From positions 1-64,000 of the forward strand of contig CAYTFW010000009.1 of NCBI GenBank assembly GCA_964437145.1: a stretch of DNA of 64,000 bases. The letters are read 5' to 3'. Every line of letters begins with the position of its first letter. Position 1 is the first letter of the stretch. The notes under the pieces are model-generated. The model saw only the letters and a program-made list of their open reading frames with translations, was not told the origin of the DNA and ran no database searches. The stretch is from JAFAZJ01 sp964437145 (GTDB lineage Bacteria; Pseudomonadota; Alphaproteobacteria; Reyranellales; Reyranellaceae). The position numbers were made by a program, and so were the translations under genes. Shown in pieces: positions 24,232 through 33,704 of the stretch.

Positions 24232-25323
24232 ATGCCCGTCCGCATCATCGGCATGATCGGTGTGACGCCGCCGGGCGGTGGCGCGTCGTTGCATGTGATC
24301 AAGGGCGGGATCTCGCCGGCCTATCTGCGCGATTTCGCCCGCGCGCACGACGATGCGGATTTCGACCTGGCGCTGGTCGGCTATACGGCGTCGTCGGCCG
24401 AGGGTTTCCTCGTCGCCCAGCATGCGGCCGCGCACACCAAGCGGCTGGGTTTCCTGATCGCGCATCGGCCGGGTTTCGTCGCGCCGACCCTGGCCGCGCG
24501 CAAGATCGCGACCTTCGATCATCTCTGCGACGGGCGGTTGGCGATCCACATCATCGCTGGCGCCAGCGACGCCGAGCAACACGGCGATGGCGACTTCGCC
24601 CCCAAGGAGGAGCGCTATCGACGCGCGGCCGAGTACATCGATGTGATGAAGCGGTCGTGGAGCGAAGACAGGCGCTTCGACTTTGCCGGCGAGTTCTATC
24701 GCGTGCGCGGTGCGCGATCCGATGTGAAGCCCTTGCAGAAGCCGCATCCGCCGTTGTTCTTCGGTGGCTCGTCGGAGGGCGCGCTGGCGATGGGCGCGCG
24801 GCATTGCGATGTGTTCGCCATGTTCGGCGAGCCTTTGGCGCCGACCAAGCAGCGCATCGCCGAGTTTCGCGCGCGCGCCGCGCAGCATGGCCGCTCGCCA
24901 AGCTTCAACATGTCGTTCCGGCCGATCATCGCCGCGAGCGAGGGCGCGGCCTGGGACAAGGCGCGCAAGTATCTCGCGGCGATCCGGGGGCAGAGCGATC
25001 CGTCGGGGCTGGGCGGCTCAAAGAAGGCGCCGCTCGATCACTCCGCGAAGCGTATTCTCGAGTTCGCCGAGCAGGGCGAGATCCACGACGAGCGGCTGTG
25101 GATGCCGATCGCCGAGGCCAGCGGCGCGGTGGGCAATACGACGTGTCTGGTCGGCACGCCCGAGCAGGTGAGTAACGCACTGCTGCAATACTATCGGCTG
25201 GGCGTGCATTCTTTCCTGATCCGTGGCTTCGATCCCTACAACGACGCGATCGAGTTCGGTCACGAGCTGATCCCAAGACTGCGAGCGGGCGCGGCGGAAC
25301 TCGACAAGGCGGCGGCGGCCTGA
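24232..25323 (+). CDS. LLM-class flavin-dependent monooxygenase
   Basis: A 363-residue luciferase-like TIM-barrel enzyme of the SsuD type. FMN/sulfonate-barrel motifs include FLIAHRPGFVAPTLAARK, IHIIAGASDAEQHGDGD and FFGGSSEGAL. It probably uses reduced FMN to oxidise an alkanesulfonate or another small organic, but no transport or flavin reductase partner is adjacent. The start has AGGGAG upstream. It is divergent from the GNAT toxin-antitoxin pair. Confidence 0.88.
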   Translation: MPVRIIGMIGVTPPGGGASLHVIKGGISPAYLRDFARAHDDADFDLALVGYTASSAEGFLVAQHAAAHTKRLGFLIAHRPGFVAPTLAARKIATFDHLCDGRLAIHIIAGASDAEQHGDGDFAPKEERYRRAAEYIDVMKRSWSEDRRFDFAGEFYRVRGARSDVKPLQKPHPPLFFGGSSEGALAMGARHCDVFAMFGEPLAPTKQRIAEFRARAAQHGRSPSFNMSFRPIIAASEGAAWDKARKYLAAIRGQSDPSGLGGSKKAPLDHSAKRILEFAEQGEIHDERLWMPIAEASGAVGNTTCLVGTPEQVSNALLQYYRLGVHSFLIRGFDPYNDAIEFGHELIPRLRAGAAELDKAAAA

Positions 25324-25364
25324 GACAGTCGCGCCCGCAAGACAACCTTTGGAGGGACTTCCCG

Positions 25365-25985
25365 ATGAAGCTCTATTTCGCCCCCGGCGCGTGCTCGATC
25401 GGCATCCATGTGCTGATGAACGAGATCGGCAAGCCGTTCGAAGCGCACAAGATGAACTTCATGGAGCGCGAGCAGTACGGCGACGCCTTCGTGAAGAAGA
25501 ATCCGAAGTCGAAGGTGCCGACGCTCGAGAAGGACGACGGTTCGGTGATCACCGAGTTCCCGGCGATCGCCACCTACTTGGCGATGAGCAATCCGGACAA
25601 GAAGCTTTTGCCGGCGAATGCCGACGACATGGCCAAGGCGCTGGAGGTGATGGACTACTGCGTCGCCACCATCCACATGCAGGGCTTCTCGCGCATGTTC
25701 CGTCCCGAGAACTACGCGCCGTCGAAGACCGACCACGACGCCGTCAAGGCGCGCGGCAAGGAGATCTTCGAGAAGGGCCTCGCGCTGCTCAACGAGAAGA
25801 TGGCCGGCAAGGACTACGTGCTGGGCGGCCAGTTCTCGATCGCCGACGCCGCGTTGTTCTACATCGAGTTCTGGGCCGGCCGGGTGAAGATCGATCTGCC
25901 AGCCAACCTGCAGGCGCATTTCAATCGCATGAAGGCGCGCCCCGCCGTGCAGCGCACCTTCGCGGCCGAAGGCCTGCCGGCCTGA
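25365..25985 (+). CDS. Glutathione S-transferase
   Basis: A 206-residue GST. The N-terminal thioredoxin fold reads MKLYFAPGACSIGIHVLMNE, with the Ser/Cys region of beta-class enzymes, and the SKVPTLE cis-Pro segment. The C-terminal helical domain has YVLGGQFSIADAALFY (N-capping box). It follows the LLM monooxygenase by 41 bases with GGAGGG before the start and may be co-transcribed. Substrate unknown. Confidence 0.92.
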   Translation: MKLYFAPGACSIGIHVLMNEIGKPFEAHKMNFMEREQYGDAFVKKNPKSKVPTLEKDDGSVITEFPAIATYLAMSNPDKKLLPANADDMAKALEVMDYCVATIHMQGFSRMFRPENYAPSKTDHDAVKARGKEIFEKGLALLNEKMAGKDYVLGGQFSIADAALFYIEFWAGRVKIDLPANLQAHFNRMKARPAVQRTFAAEGLPA

Positions 25986-26003
25986 TCTGACCGACGTGGA
26001 GGC

Positions 26004-26029
26004 GACGCGCGCTACTTGAAGCGCGCGTC
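26004..26029. other. Perfect hairpin over a stop codon between convergent genes
   Basis: A 10-bp perfect stem (GACGCGCGCT / AGCGCGCGTC) with loop ACTTGA. It contains the TAG of the enoyl-CoA hydratase gene and lies 19 bases past the GST stop. No T-tract follows on either strand, so it is not a classical terminator but could block read-through or protect 3' ends. Confidence 0.55.
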
Positions 26030-26817
26030 GCGCCAGGCCAGGGCGGCCTTGACGCCCTGTTCCTTGCGGATACGCGCGAACTCGCGCTTCTCCGGGCTCG
26101 AGCCGGCGTTGAGCAGCACGTCCATGTCGAGCGCCGTGCTTAGCGCCCCCGACAATCCCATCGCTTCGTATTGCGCGTTGATCGCGCGCTTGGTCATGCG
26201 CACCGAGCGTTCGGCCGCCTTGGCCATGGTGCGCGCGATGGCCATGCCCTTTTCGAAGGCCTGATCGGCGGGCACGACGTGGTTGACGATGCCCATGCGC
26301 AGCGCGTCGGCGGCGTCGATGCGATCGTCGCCGGTCAGCAGCAGCTCCTTGGCCTGTTTCGGGCCGGTGATCCAGGGCAGCAGCATGGCGACGATGCCGG
26401 TGCCGAAGCGCACCTCGGGTTCGCCAAACCGCGTGCCCTCGGCGGCGACGGTGACGTCGCAGGCCAGCATCAGCTCGAAGGCGCCGGCGAGGCAGAAGCC
26501 ATGAGCAACAGCAATAGTCGGCTTCGGGCTGTGCCAGAACTGCATGATGAAGTCGAACTGGAGCTTCATCTGCCGCTCCCAGTCCGAGACGTCCTCCATC
26601 ACGCGGTCGCCACCAGCCTTCAGATCGAAGCCGGCGGAAAAGGCGCGGCCGGCACCACGCACGACGATGGCGCGCGTGGTGTCGCGGGCGTTGAGCGCGG
26701 CGACGGCGTCGAGTGTCTCGCGCATCAGCTCGTTGTTGAAGGCGTTGAGCACGGCGGGGCGGTTGAACGTCAGAACCGCCACCGATCCGTCGTGCTCGAC
26801 GGTGATGGGCGCGGGGT

Positions 26818-26821
<4 letters not shown>
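26012..26821 (-). CDS. Enoyl-CoA hydratase/isomerase family protein
   Basis: A 269-residue crotonase-fold protein. It has the oxyanion-hole segments RGAGRAFSAGFDLK and HGFCLAGAFELMLACDV. In the second segment the acidic residue used by classical hydratases (EGxxxGGGLE) is altered to FCLAGAFE, so the reaction may be isomerisation or another CoA chemistry. The ATG overlaps the D-aminoacylase stop by four bases. Confidence 0.87.
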
Positions 26822-28542
<1,721 letters not shown>

Positions 28543-28627
28543 GGGTTCCTCCGGTTCGTTGGCTGAAGTTTACCCACGGCGCAGGGCGTTGCCGACCCGT
28601 CGTTTTCGGGAAGCGGCTCTGATCTTT

Positions 28628-28645
28628 GGGAGCGCCGGCGCTCCC
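28628..28645. repeat. 18-bp perfect palindrome
   Basis: GGGAGCGCCGGCGCTCCC lies directly downstream of the M81 peptidase stop (minus strand). Its core resembles the longer element at 32766. It may serve as a transcription-stop hairpin but has no T-tract. Confidence 0.7.
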
Positions 28646-28646
28646 A

Positions 28647-30134
28647 TCAAGGCGTGTTGATGCGGTCGAGCGGGTAGACCGGCCGGCGCACGTTGCGGAA
28701 ATCGAGCATCGAGTAGTCCGAGGTGCAGACGCCGACCCCGGCGCATTCGACCTCGCCGCCGATGATCGGCCGGAAGGCGGCGCGCCAGTGCACGCGACTC
28801 TTCAGCACCAGGTACTTCTTCGCCGTCGGATCGATACCCACCGAGCGGAAGCACTCCAGGTCGTTGGGCTCCTGGTGGCGCGAGATCACTACGATCTCGA
28901 CCTTGCCGGTGTCGAGCACGACGGTCGGGCCCATGTCCATCAGCACGCCCTTCGACATCGGTCCCTTGTTGCGGTACTGGCCGTTGCTGATCAGCTTGAC
29001 CACGCCGGTCACGGTGTGCGACTCGCCCCGGCGCTTGATCGAGGGCAGGTCGTACTTGCCGCCGAGCTTGATGGTCACGGTGGCGCCGATTCCCGCCTTG
29101 ATCATCTCCTGGACGGCCTCAGGATCGTGGATGGCGAAGACCGCGACGTTGTCGAGGCCGGCGTCGAGCACGCCACCCAGCACCGCCATGGTGTCCATGG
29201 TGCCGCCCGAGGCCGAGTTGTCGTAGTGGTCGAGCAGCACGATGGGCTTGCCGTGGCCGCTCATCGACTTGCCGCGCGCCAGCGACTCCTGCAACGGCTC
29301 GATCTTGTAGACGAAGGCCTCGCGGTTCTTCCAGGCGTGGTCGAGCAGCTCGTCGCGCCAGCCCTCGGCCTTCATCTTGTCGGCGTCGGCGACGACCACC
29401 GAGGACAGGCCAGCTTCGCGGATATCGGCGTGCGGGAAGCCGACGAACAGGCTGGCGGCCAGCGCGCCTTCGCTCTCCATCGCCCGACAGCGCTGCTGCA
29501 GCCACTTGTTGGGCTCATCGTCGCTGCCCTGGCGCATGACATGCGGCAGCATCGGCTTGTTGCCCCAGGCCATCACCGGCCGCGCCTTGCCCTCGAGCAT
29601 CTTGAGGATCGGCTTACCCGCGCGCAGGCCGGTCTCGTAGAGATCGATATGCGGGTAGGTCTGATAGCCGGCGATCACGTCGCAATTCTCGACCATCGCG
29701 GGATAGAGATTGGTGTGCATGTCGAGGGACACGCCGATCGGCGTCTTGGGCGCCAGCTTGCGCACGCGCTTCAGAAGCTCGCCTTCACCGTCTTCCAGAC
29801 TCTGCGTCACCATCGCGCCGTGCAGGTCGAGCAGGATGGCGTCGCAGCCTTTGGCGACCGCGTCGCAGATGCGCTCGCTGATGTACTCGAAGGCCTCGTC
29901 CTCGACCGCGCCGCTGGGCGGCGCGCCGGCGGCGATCGGCGTGACGATCTCGGCGCCGATGCCCTCGGCCAGCTCGATGAAGGCGCCCATGCCGGTGCCG
30001 GTGTTCTTGAACGCCGCGTAGGCGTCCTGGCCCTCCGGCGGCAGCGGTCGCCCCCGCGCGAAGCGGCCGATCGGCGTCGGCACCGGCGAGAAGGTGTTGG
30101 TCTCGTGCTTCATCTGGGCGATGACGATACGCAT
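28647..30134 (-). CDS. M81 family metallopeptidase (microcystinase C-like)
   Basis: A 495-residue protein beginning MRIVIAQMKHETNTFSP, the start of the MlrC/M81 family. It continues with LLDLHGAMVT and LLDHYDNSASGG, where family metal ligands lie. The best-known member hydrolyses linearised microcystin to Adda. Most family members in alphaproteobacteria sit beside dipeptide ABC transport genes and have unknown peptide substrates. It precedes the D-aminoacylase and follows the peptide-binding protein on the same strand. Confidence 0.9.
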   Translation of the reverse strand: MRIVIAQMKHETNTFSPVPTPIGRFARGRPLPPEGQDAYAAFKNTGTGMGAFIELAEGIGAEIVTPIAAGAPPSGAVEDEAFEYISERICDAVAKGCDAILLDLHGAMVTQSLEDGEGELLKRVRKLAPKTPIGVSLDMHTNLYPAMVENCDVIAGYQTYPHIDLYETGLRAGKPILKMLEGKARPVMAWGNKPMLPHVMRQGSDDEPNKWLQQRCRAMESEGALAASLFVGFPHADIREAGLSSVVVADADKMKAEGWRDELLDHAWKNREAFVYKIEPLQESLARGKSMSGHGKPIVLLDHYDNSASGGTMDTMAVLGGVLDAGLDNVAVFAIHDPEAVQEMIKAGIGATVTIKLGGKYDLPSIKRRGESHTVTGVVKLISNGQYRNKGPMSKGVLMDMGPTVVLDTGKVEIVVISRHQEPNDLECFRSVGIDPTAKKYLVLKSRVHWRAAFRPIIGGEVECAGVGVCTSDYSMLDFRNVRRPVYPLDRINTP

Positions 30135-30154
30135 GGGTACTCCTCAAGCCTCGC

Positions 30155-30237
30155 TGTCATCCTGAGCGCAGCGAGGGACCTCGCGGTCGTTGTGTGGCCG
30201 CGATACCGCGAGATCCTTCGCTGCGCTCAGGATGACA
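30155..30237. repeat. Palindromic repeat, family A, copy 2
   Basis: Arms TGTCATCCTGAGCGCAGCGA and the complement, with a 40-base centre. It fills the gap between the binding-protein gene and the M81 peptidase gene. Confidence 0.8.
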
Positions 30238-30243
30238 TCTGAA

Positions 30244-31824
30244 CTACTTCTTCTCGACGTTCCAGAACAGCGGCACCGGCGAGTCGAGCAGCTCGGAGAT
30301 GTTCTTCCGCCGCGCCATGGGCAGGTTGTACTGGCCGAGATGCACGTGCGTCGGATATTCCGAGACGCGCAGCTGGATGGCCTCGGCCAGCGCCTTCTGA
30401 CGCGCCGGATCGGCGGTGCGGGCGAATTCGTCCCGTAGCTTCTCCAGCGTCTCGTCGCAGGGCCAGCCGAAGATCGCCTTGTCGCAATTGGCGGCGACGA
30501 AGGCGGACATGATCGGATCGAGCAGGTCGGCCGAGACCCAGGACGTCATGAAGGCGTGCCAGCCGCCCGAGTTCGGCGGATCGCGCTTGGTGCGGCGCGA
30601 GATCACCGTCTGCCAGTCCATCGACTGCATGTCGACGGTGAAGCCGCCCTTCTCCAGCAGCGACTTCACGATCGGCGTCAGGCGGCCGGTATTCGTGTCG
30701 GTGGCGAACAGCAGCACGATCGGCGTGCCGTCATAACCGGCTTCCTTCAGGATCGCCTTGGACCTGGCGAAGTCCGATTCGAGCTTGTCCTTGAAGCCGG
30801 CGTCGGTGGCCAGTGGCGTGCCGCAGATGAACATCGCCTTGCACGGATGGATGTAGCGCTCGTCGCCGATGCCGGCGACCAGGAAGTCTTTCTGGTTCAG
30901 CGCGTAGAGCACAGCCTGGCGGATCTTCGGATTGTCGAACGGCTTGTGCAGGACGTTGAAGCGCAGGTTGTACTGGCTGCCGAGCTTGTTGAAGTCGGAG
31001 ATGACGATGCCCGGGTCCCGCTCGAGCAGCGGCAACAGCTCCATCGAGGGCTGCTCGACGATGTCGATCTCGCCAGCCAGCCGCGCGTTCGCCGTGGTCT
31101 GCGAATCGGGCATGGCGATCCACTCCAGGCGGTCGACCTTGACCACCTTGCCGCCGGCGACCGACGAGGCGGGCTCGGCGCGCGGCTTGTAGTCCTTGAA
31201 TTTCTCGTAGACGGCGATGGCGCCGGGCCGCCACAGATCGCGACGGAAGACGAAGGGACCCGAGCCGATGAACTCCGAGATTTGCGTCGTGGCCGGCGTC
31301 GCGGCGATGCGCGCCGGCATGATGAAGGGCACCATCGAGCTCGGCTTGCCCAGCGACTGGATCACCAGGCCATAGGGCTCCTTCAGGGTCAGCGTGAAGC
31401 TCTTGGCGTCGATCGCGTCGAAGCTCTTGGTGAAGCTCATCAGCTTCTGGCCCATCGAGTCGCGCGAGCCCCAGCGCTTGAGCGAGGCGATCACGTCCTC
31501 GCTGGTCACCGCCGCGCCGTCGTGGAACTTCAGGCCCTCGCGCAGGGTGAAGCTGTAGATCAGCTTGTCGTCAGAGACCTTCCAGCTCTCGAGCATCTGC
31601 GGCTGGATCTTGAACTGGGCGTCCATGCCGAAGAGCGTGTCGTAGACCATGTAGCCGTGATTGCGCACGGTGTAGGCCGTGGTCCAGTGCGGATCGAGGA
31701 TCTTGAGATCCGAGTGCTTGACCACCTTCAGGACCTTGTCCTGGGCGGCGGCCGGCTGGCCGAGAAGCGTGGCCGCCGACAGGGCGGCGATCGCGGCCGC
31801 CGTCATGGCGTGAAAGAAACGCAT
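30244..31824 (-). CDS. Peptide/nickel-type ABC transporter substrate-binding protein
   Basis: A 526-residue periplasmic protein of SBP family 5 (DppA-like). A Sec signal peptide ends at about residue 28 (GQPAAAQ). The mature part starts VLKVVKHSDLKILDPHWTT and has the family segment LREGLKFHDGAAVTSEDV. ATG 31824 is the start that gives a proper signal peptide. No permease or ATPase genes are adjacent, so it must use a transporter encoded elsewhere. It heads the M81-D-aminoacylase unit. Confidence 0.92.
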   Translation of the reverse strand: MRFFHAMTAAAIAALSAATLLGQPAAAQDKVLKVVKHSDLKILDPHWTTAYTVRNHGYMVYDTLFGMDAQFKIQPQMLESWKVSDDKLIYSFTLREGLKFHDGAAVTSEDVIASLKRWGSRDSMGQKLMSFTKSFDAIDAKSFTLTLKEPYGLVIQSLGKPSSMVPFIMPARIAATPATTQISEFIGSGPFVFRRDLWRPGAIAVYEKFKDYKPRAEPASSVAGGKVVKVDRLEWIAMPDSQTTANARLAGEIDIVEQPSMELLPLLERDPGIVISDFNKLGSQYNLRFNVLHKPFDNPKIRQAVLYALNQKDFLVAGIGDERYIHPCKAMFICGTPLATDAGFKDKLESDFARSKAILKEAGYDGTPIVLLFATDTNTGRLTPIVKSLLEKGGFTVDMQSMDWQTVISRRTKRDPPNSGGWHAFMTSWVSADLLDPIMSAFVAANCDKAIFGWPCDETLEKLRDEFARTADPARQKALAEAIQLRVSEYPTHVHLGQYNLPMARRKNISELLDSPVPLFWNVEKK

Positions 31825-31972
31825 GGTCCGTCTCCTGCGTGTTCCCGATGGTTCTGTTGCCGCAAGAACCATGCCGATCACGTCGGCTCACCAGACAGTG
31901 AGGACGTCATCCGGCGACGATACCGTGCGCGTTTATCCGGAGCGCGGCAAGCGCCGCTGGAGGGGACTAGAC

Positions 31973-32758
31973 ATGAGCATCAAGACTTCTTTGGCCCGCA
32001 TGGCGGGTATTTCGCTGATTGCGCTGACCGCCGGCATGGCCTCGGCTGAGGCCGCCAACCTCGTCGGGCTGACCGCCGACGGCAAGCTGGTGAGCATCGA
32101 CACCACGACCATGACCGCCTCGGCGCCGGTGACGGTAAGCGGCGACAGGCTCGTGGGCATCGACGTGCGTCCGGCCGACGGCAAGCTCTACGGCGTAGCG
32201 GCCGACGGCCAGATCGTCACCATCGATCCGAAGACCGGCGTCGTCACCAAGGTCAGCATGATCTCGGAGAAGGTCACACTGGGCGACCGCCCGGTGGTCG
32301 ACTTCAACCCGGTGGCCGATCGCCTGCGCGTGATCGCCGCCGGCGGCGTGAGCCTGCGCATCAACGTCGAGACCGGCGCCACGATCGTCGACAAGTCGCT
32401 GAACTTCGACGCCGCCGACGCCAGCGCCGCCAAGAAGCCGGCTGTGGTCGCCGGCGCCTATACCAACTCGATGGCCGGCGCCAAGGCGACCGAGCTGTTC
32501 CATGTCGACGGCGCGACCGGCGCCTGGGTGCTGCAGAGCCCGCCCAACGACGGCATTCTCAAGACGCGCGGCGCGGTGGGCGTCGCCAATCTCGCCGACG
32601 CCGTGGTCGACATCGCCAGCGAAGGCGACAAGAACACCGCCTGGATGATCGCCGGCGGCACGCTCTACACGATCGACATCGCCAGCGGCAAGGCGACCTC
32701 GGTCGGCGCGGTCAAGGGCATGACCGGCAAGCTGCAGGATATCGCCGTCTGGAAGTAG
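31973..32758 (+). CDS. Exported DUF4394 beta-propeller-like protein
   Basis: A 261-residue protein with a signal peptide ending at SAEAA. The mature part is built of short repeats of the kind VGLTADGKLVSIDTTT, VDIRPADGKLYGV and FHVDGATGAWVL, as in DUF4394 proteins, which form propeller-like sheets. The function is unknown. The ATG has GGAGGGG upstream. It is divergent from the peptide-binding protein and ends at a large palindrome. Confidence 0.85.
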   Translation: MSIKTSLARMAGISLIALTAGMASAEAANLVGLTADGKLVSIDTTTMTASAPVTVSGDRLVGIDVRPADGKLYGVAADGQIVTIDPKTGVVTKVSMISEKVTLGDRPVVDFNPVADRLRVIAAGGVSLRINVETGATIVDKSLNFDAADASAAKKPAVVAGAYTNSMAGAKATELFHVDGATGAWVLQSPPNDGILKTRGAVGVANLADAVVDIASEGDKNTAWMIAGGTLYTIDIASGKATSVGAVKGMTGKLQDIAVWK

Positions 32759-32765
32759 CTCTTCT

Positions 32766-32822
32766 GGGACCGCCGGCGTCCCGCCGGCTCTTCGAAGAGG
32801 CCGGCGGGACGTCGGCGGTCCC
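32766..32822. repeat. 57-bp near-perfect palindrome between convergent genes
   Basis: Arms GGGACCGCCGGCGTCCCGCC and complement, meeting at TCTTCGAAGA. It separates the DUF4394 gene from the transglutaminase gene and can act as a two-way terminator. Related sequence stands at 28628. Confidence 0.8.
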
Positions 32823-32825
32823 AAT

Positions 32826-33701
32826 TCAAGGCAACGGCACCAGCTCGACCTCGACGCCGTAGGTGTGGTGGCCGCCGCCGAGGATGATGCCGCGCACCGG
32901 GCTGACATCGGCGAAGTCGCGGCCCCAAGCGACGATCACGTGCTCCTCATGGGCGACGAGGTCGTTGGTCGGATCGAGATGCACCCAGCCCGCCTCGGCG
33001 CCGCACCACACGGCGACCCAGGCGTGGCTGGCGTCGGCGCCGCGTAGCGCGGCTTCGCCGGGGTCGCGATAGGTCCGGATGTAGCCCGAGACATAGGCCG
33101 CCGGCAGGCCGAGCGACCGCAGCGCGGCGATCTGCACATGGGCGAAGTCCTGGCACACCCCGACACGACGCGCGAAGACCTCGGCCAGCGGCGTCGCGAT
33201 GTCGGTGGCGCCGGGTGTGTAGGTGAAGTCGGCGCGGATGCGGCGCGTCAGGTCGCGCGCGCCTTGCAGGATCGTGGCGCCCTCGGGGAACGAGGGTCGC
33301 GCATAGGCCAGCGCCGCGTCGTCGGGCGCCACCAGCGGCGAGGCGTGCACGAACTCCTCCGCCTCGATCTCGGCGGGGAACGGCGCGGCCAGCGCATCGC
33401 GCAGGTCGGTCCAGGACGGCGTCGCCTCGGCCGGTGGCGGCGCGGGCAGCGCGACGTCGACCTCGGCGCGCATCTCGACCACCAGCTCGTCATGCGCGGT
33501 GTCGATGCGGAAGCTGTCGACAGTGTTGCCGAAATGATCAACATGCGTCGTGCGCGCGTCGGCCGCCGGCTCAACCGCGACGTCGCAGCGCGTGACGCTT
33601 TGCCCGCGCAGGCTACGCGGCCGCAGATGGGCGAGGTGCTGCGCCAGGTCCACGGAACTGGAGTAGCGGTAGGTCGTGCGATGCGAGACGCGGTAGCGCA
33701 T
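32826..33701 (-). CDS. Bacterial transglutaminase-like cysteine protease/ligase
   Basis: A 291-residue protein with a beta-rich N-terminal domain (YRVSHRTTYRYSSSVDLAQH) and a transglutaminase-core domain. The catalytic triad is visible in VGVCQDFAHVQIAALRSLGL (Cys), ASHAWVAVW (His) and WVHLDPTND (Asp). It is cytosolic by sequence. It lies three bases downstream of an ATP-grasp/alpha-E protein and in the same unit as a large transglutaminase, as in many alphaproteobacteria. A role in making or trimming an isopeptide-bonded peptide has been proposed for the family; the substrate is unknown. Confidence 0.92.
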   Translation of the reverse strand: MRYRVSHRTTYRYSSSVDLAQHLAHLRPRSLRGQSVTRCDVAVEPAADARTTHVDHFGNTVDSFRIDTAHDELVVEMRAEVDVALPAPPPAEATPSWTDLRDALAAPFPAEIEAEEFVHASPLVAPDDAALAYARPSFPEGATILQGARDLTRRIRADFTYTPGATDIATPLAEVFARRVGVCQDFAHVQIAALRSLGLPAAYVSGYIRTYRDPGEAALRGADASHAWVAVWCGAEAGWVHLDPTNDLVAHEEHVIVAWGRDFADVSPVRGIILGGGHHTYGVEVELVPLP

Positions 33702-33704
33702 GGC

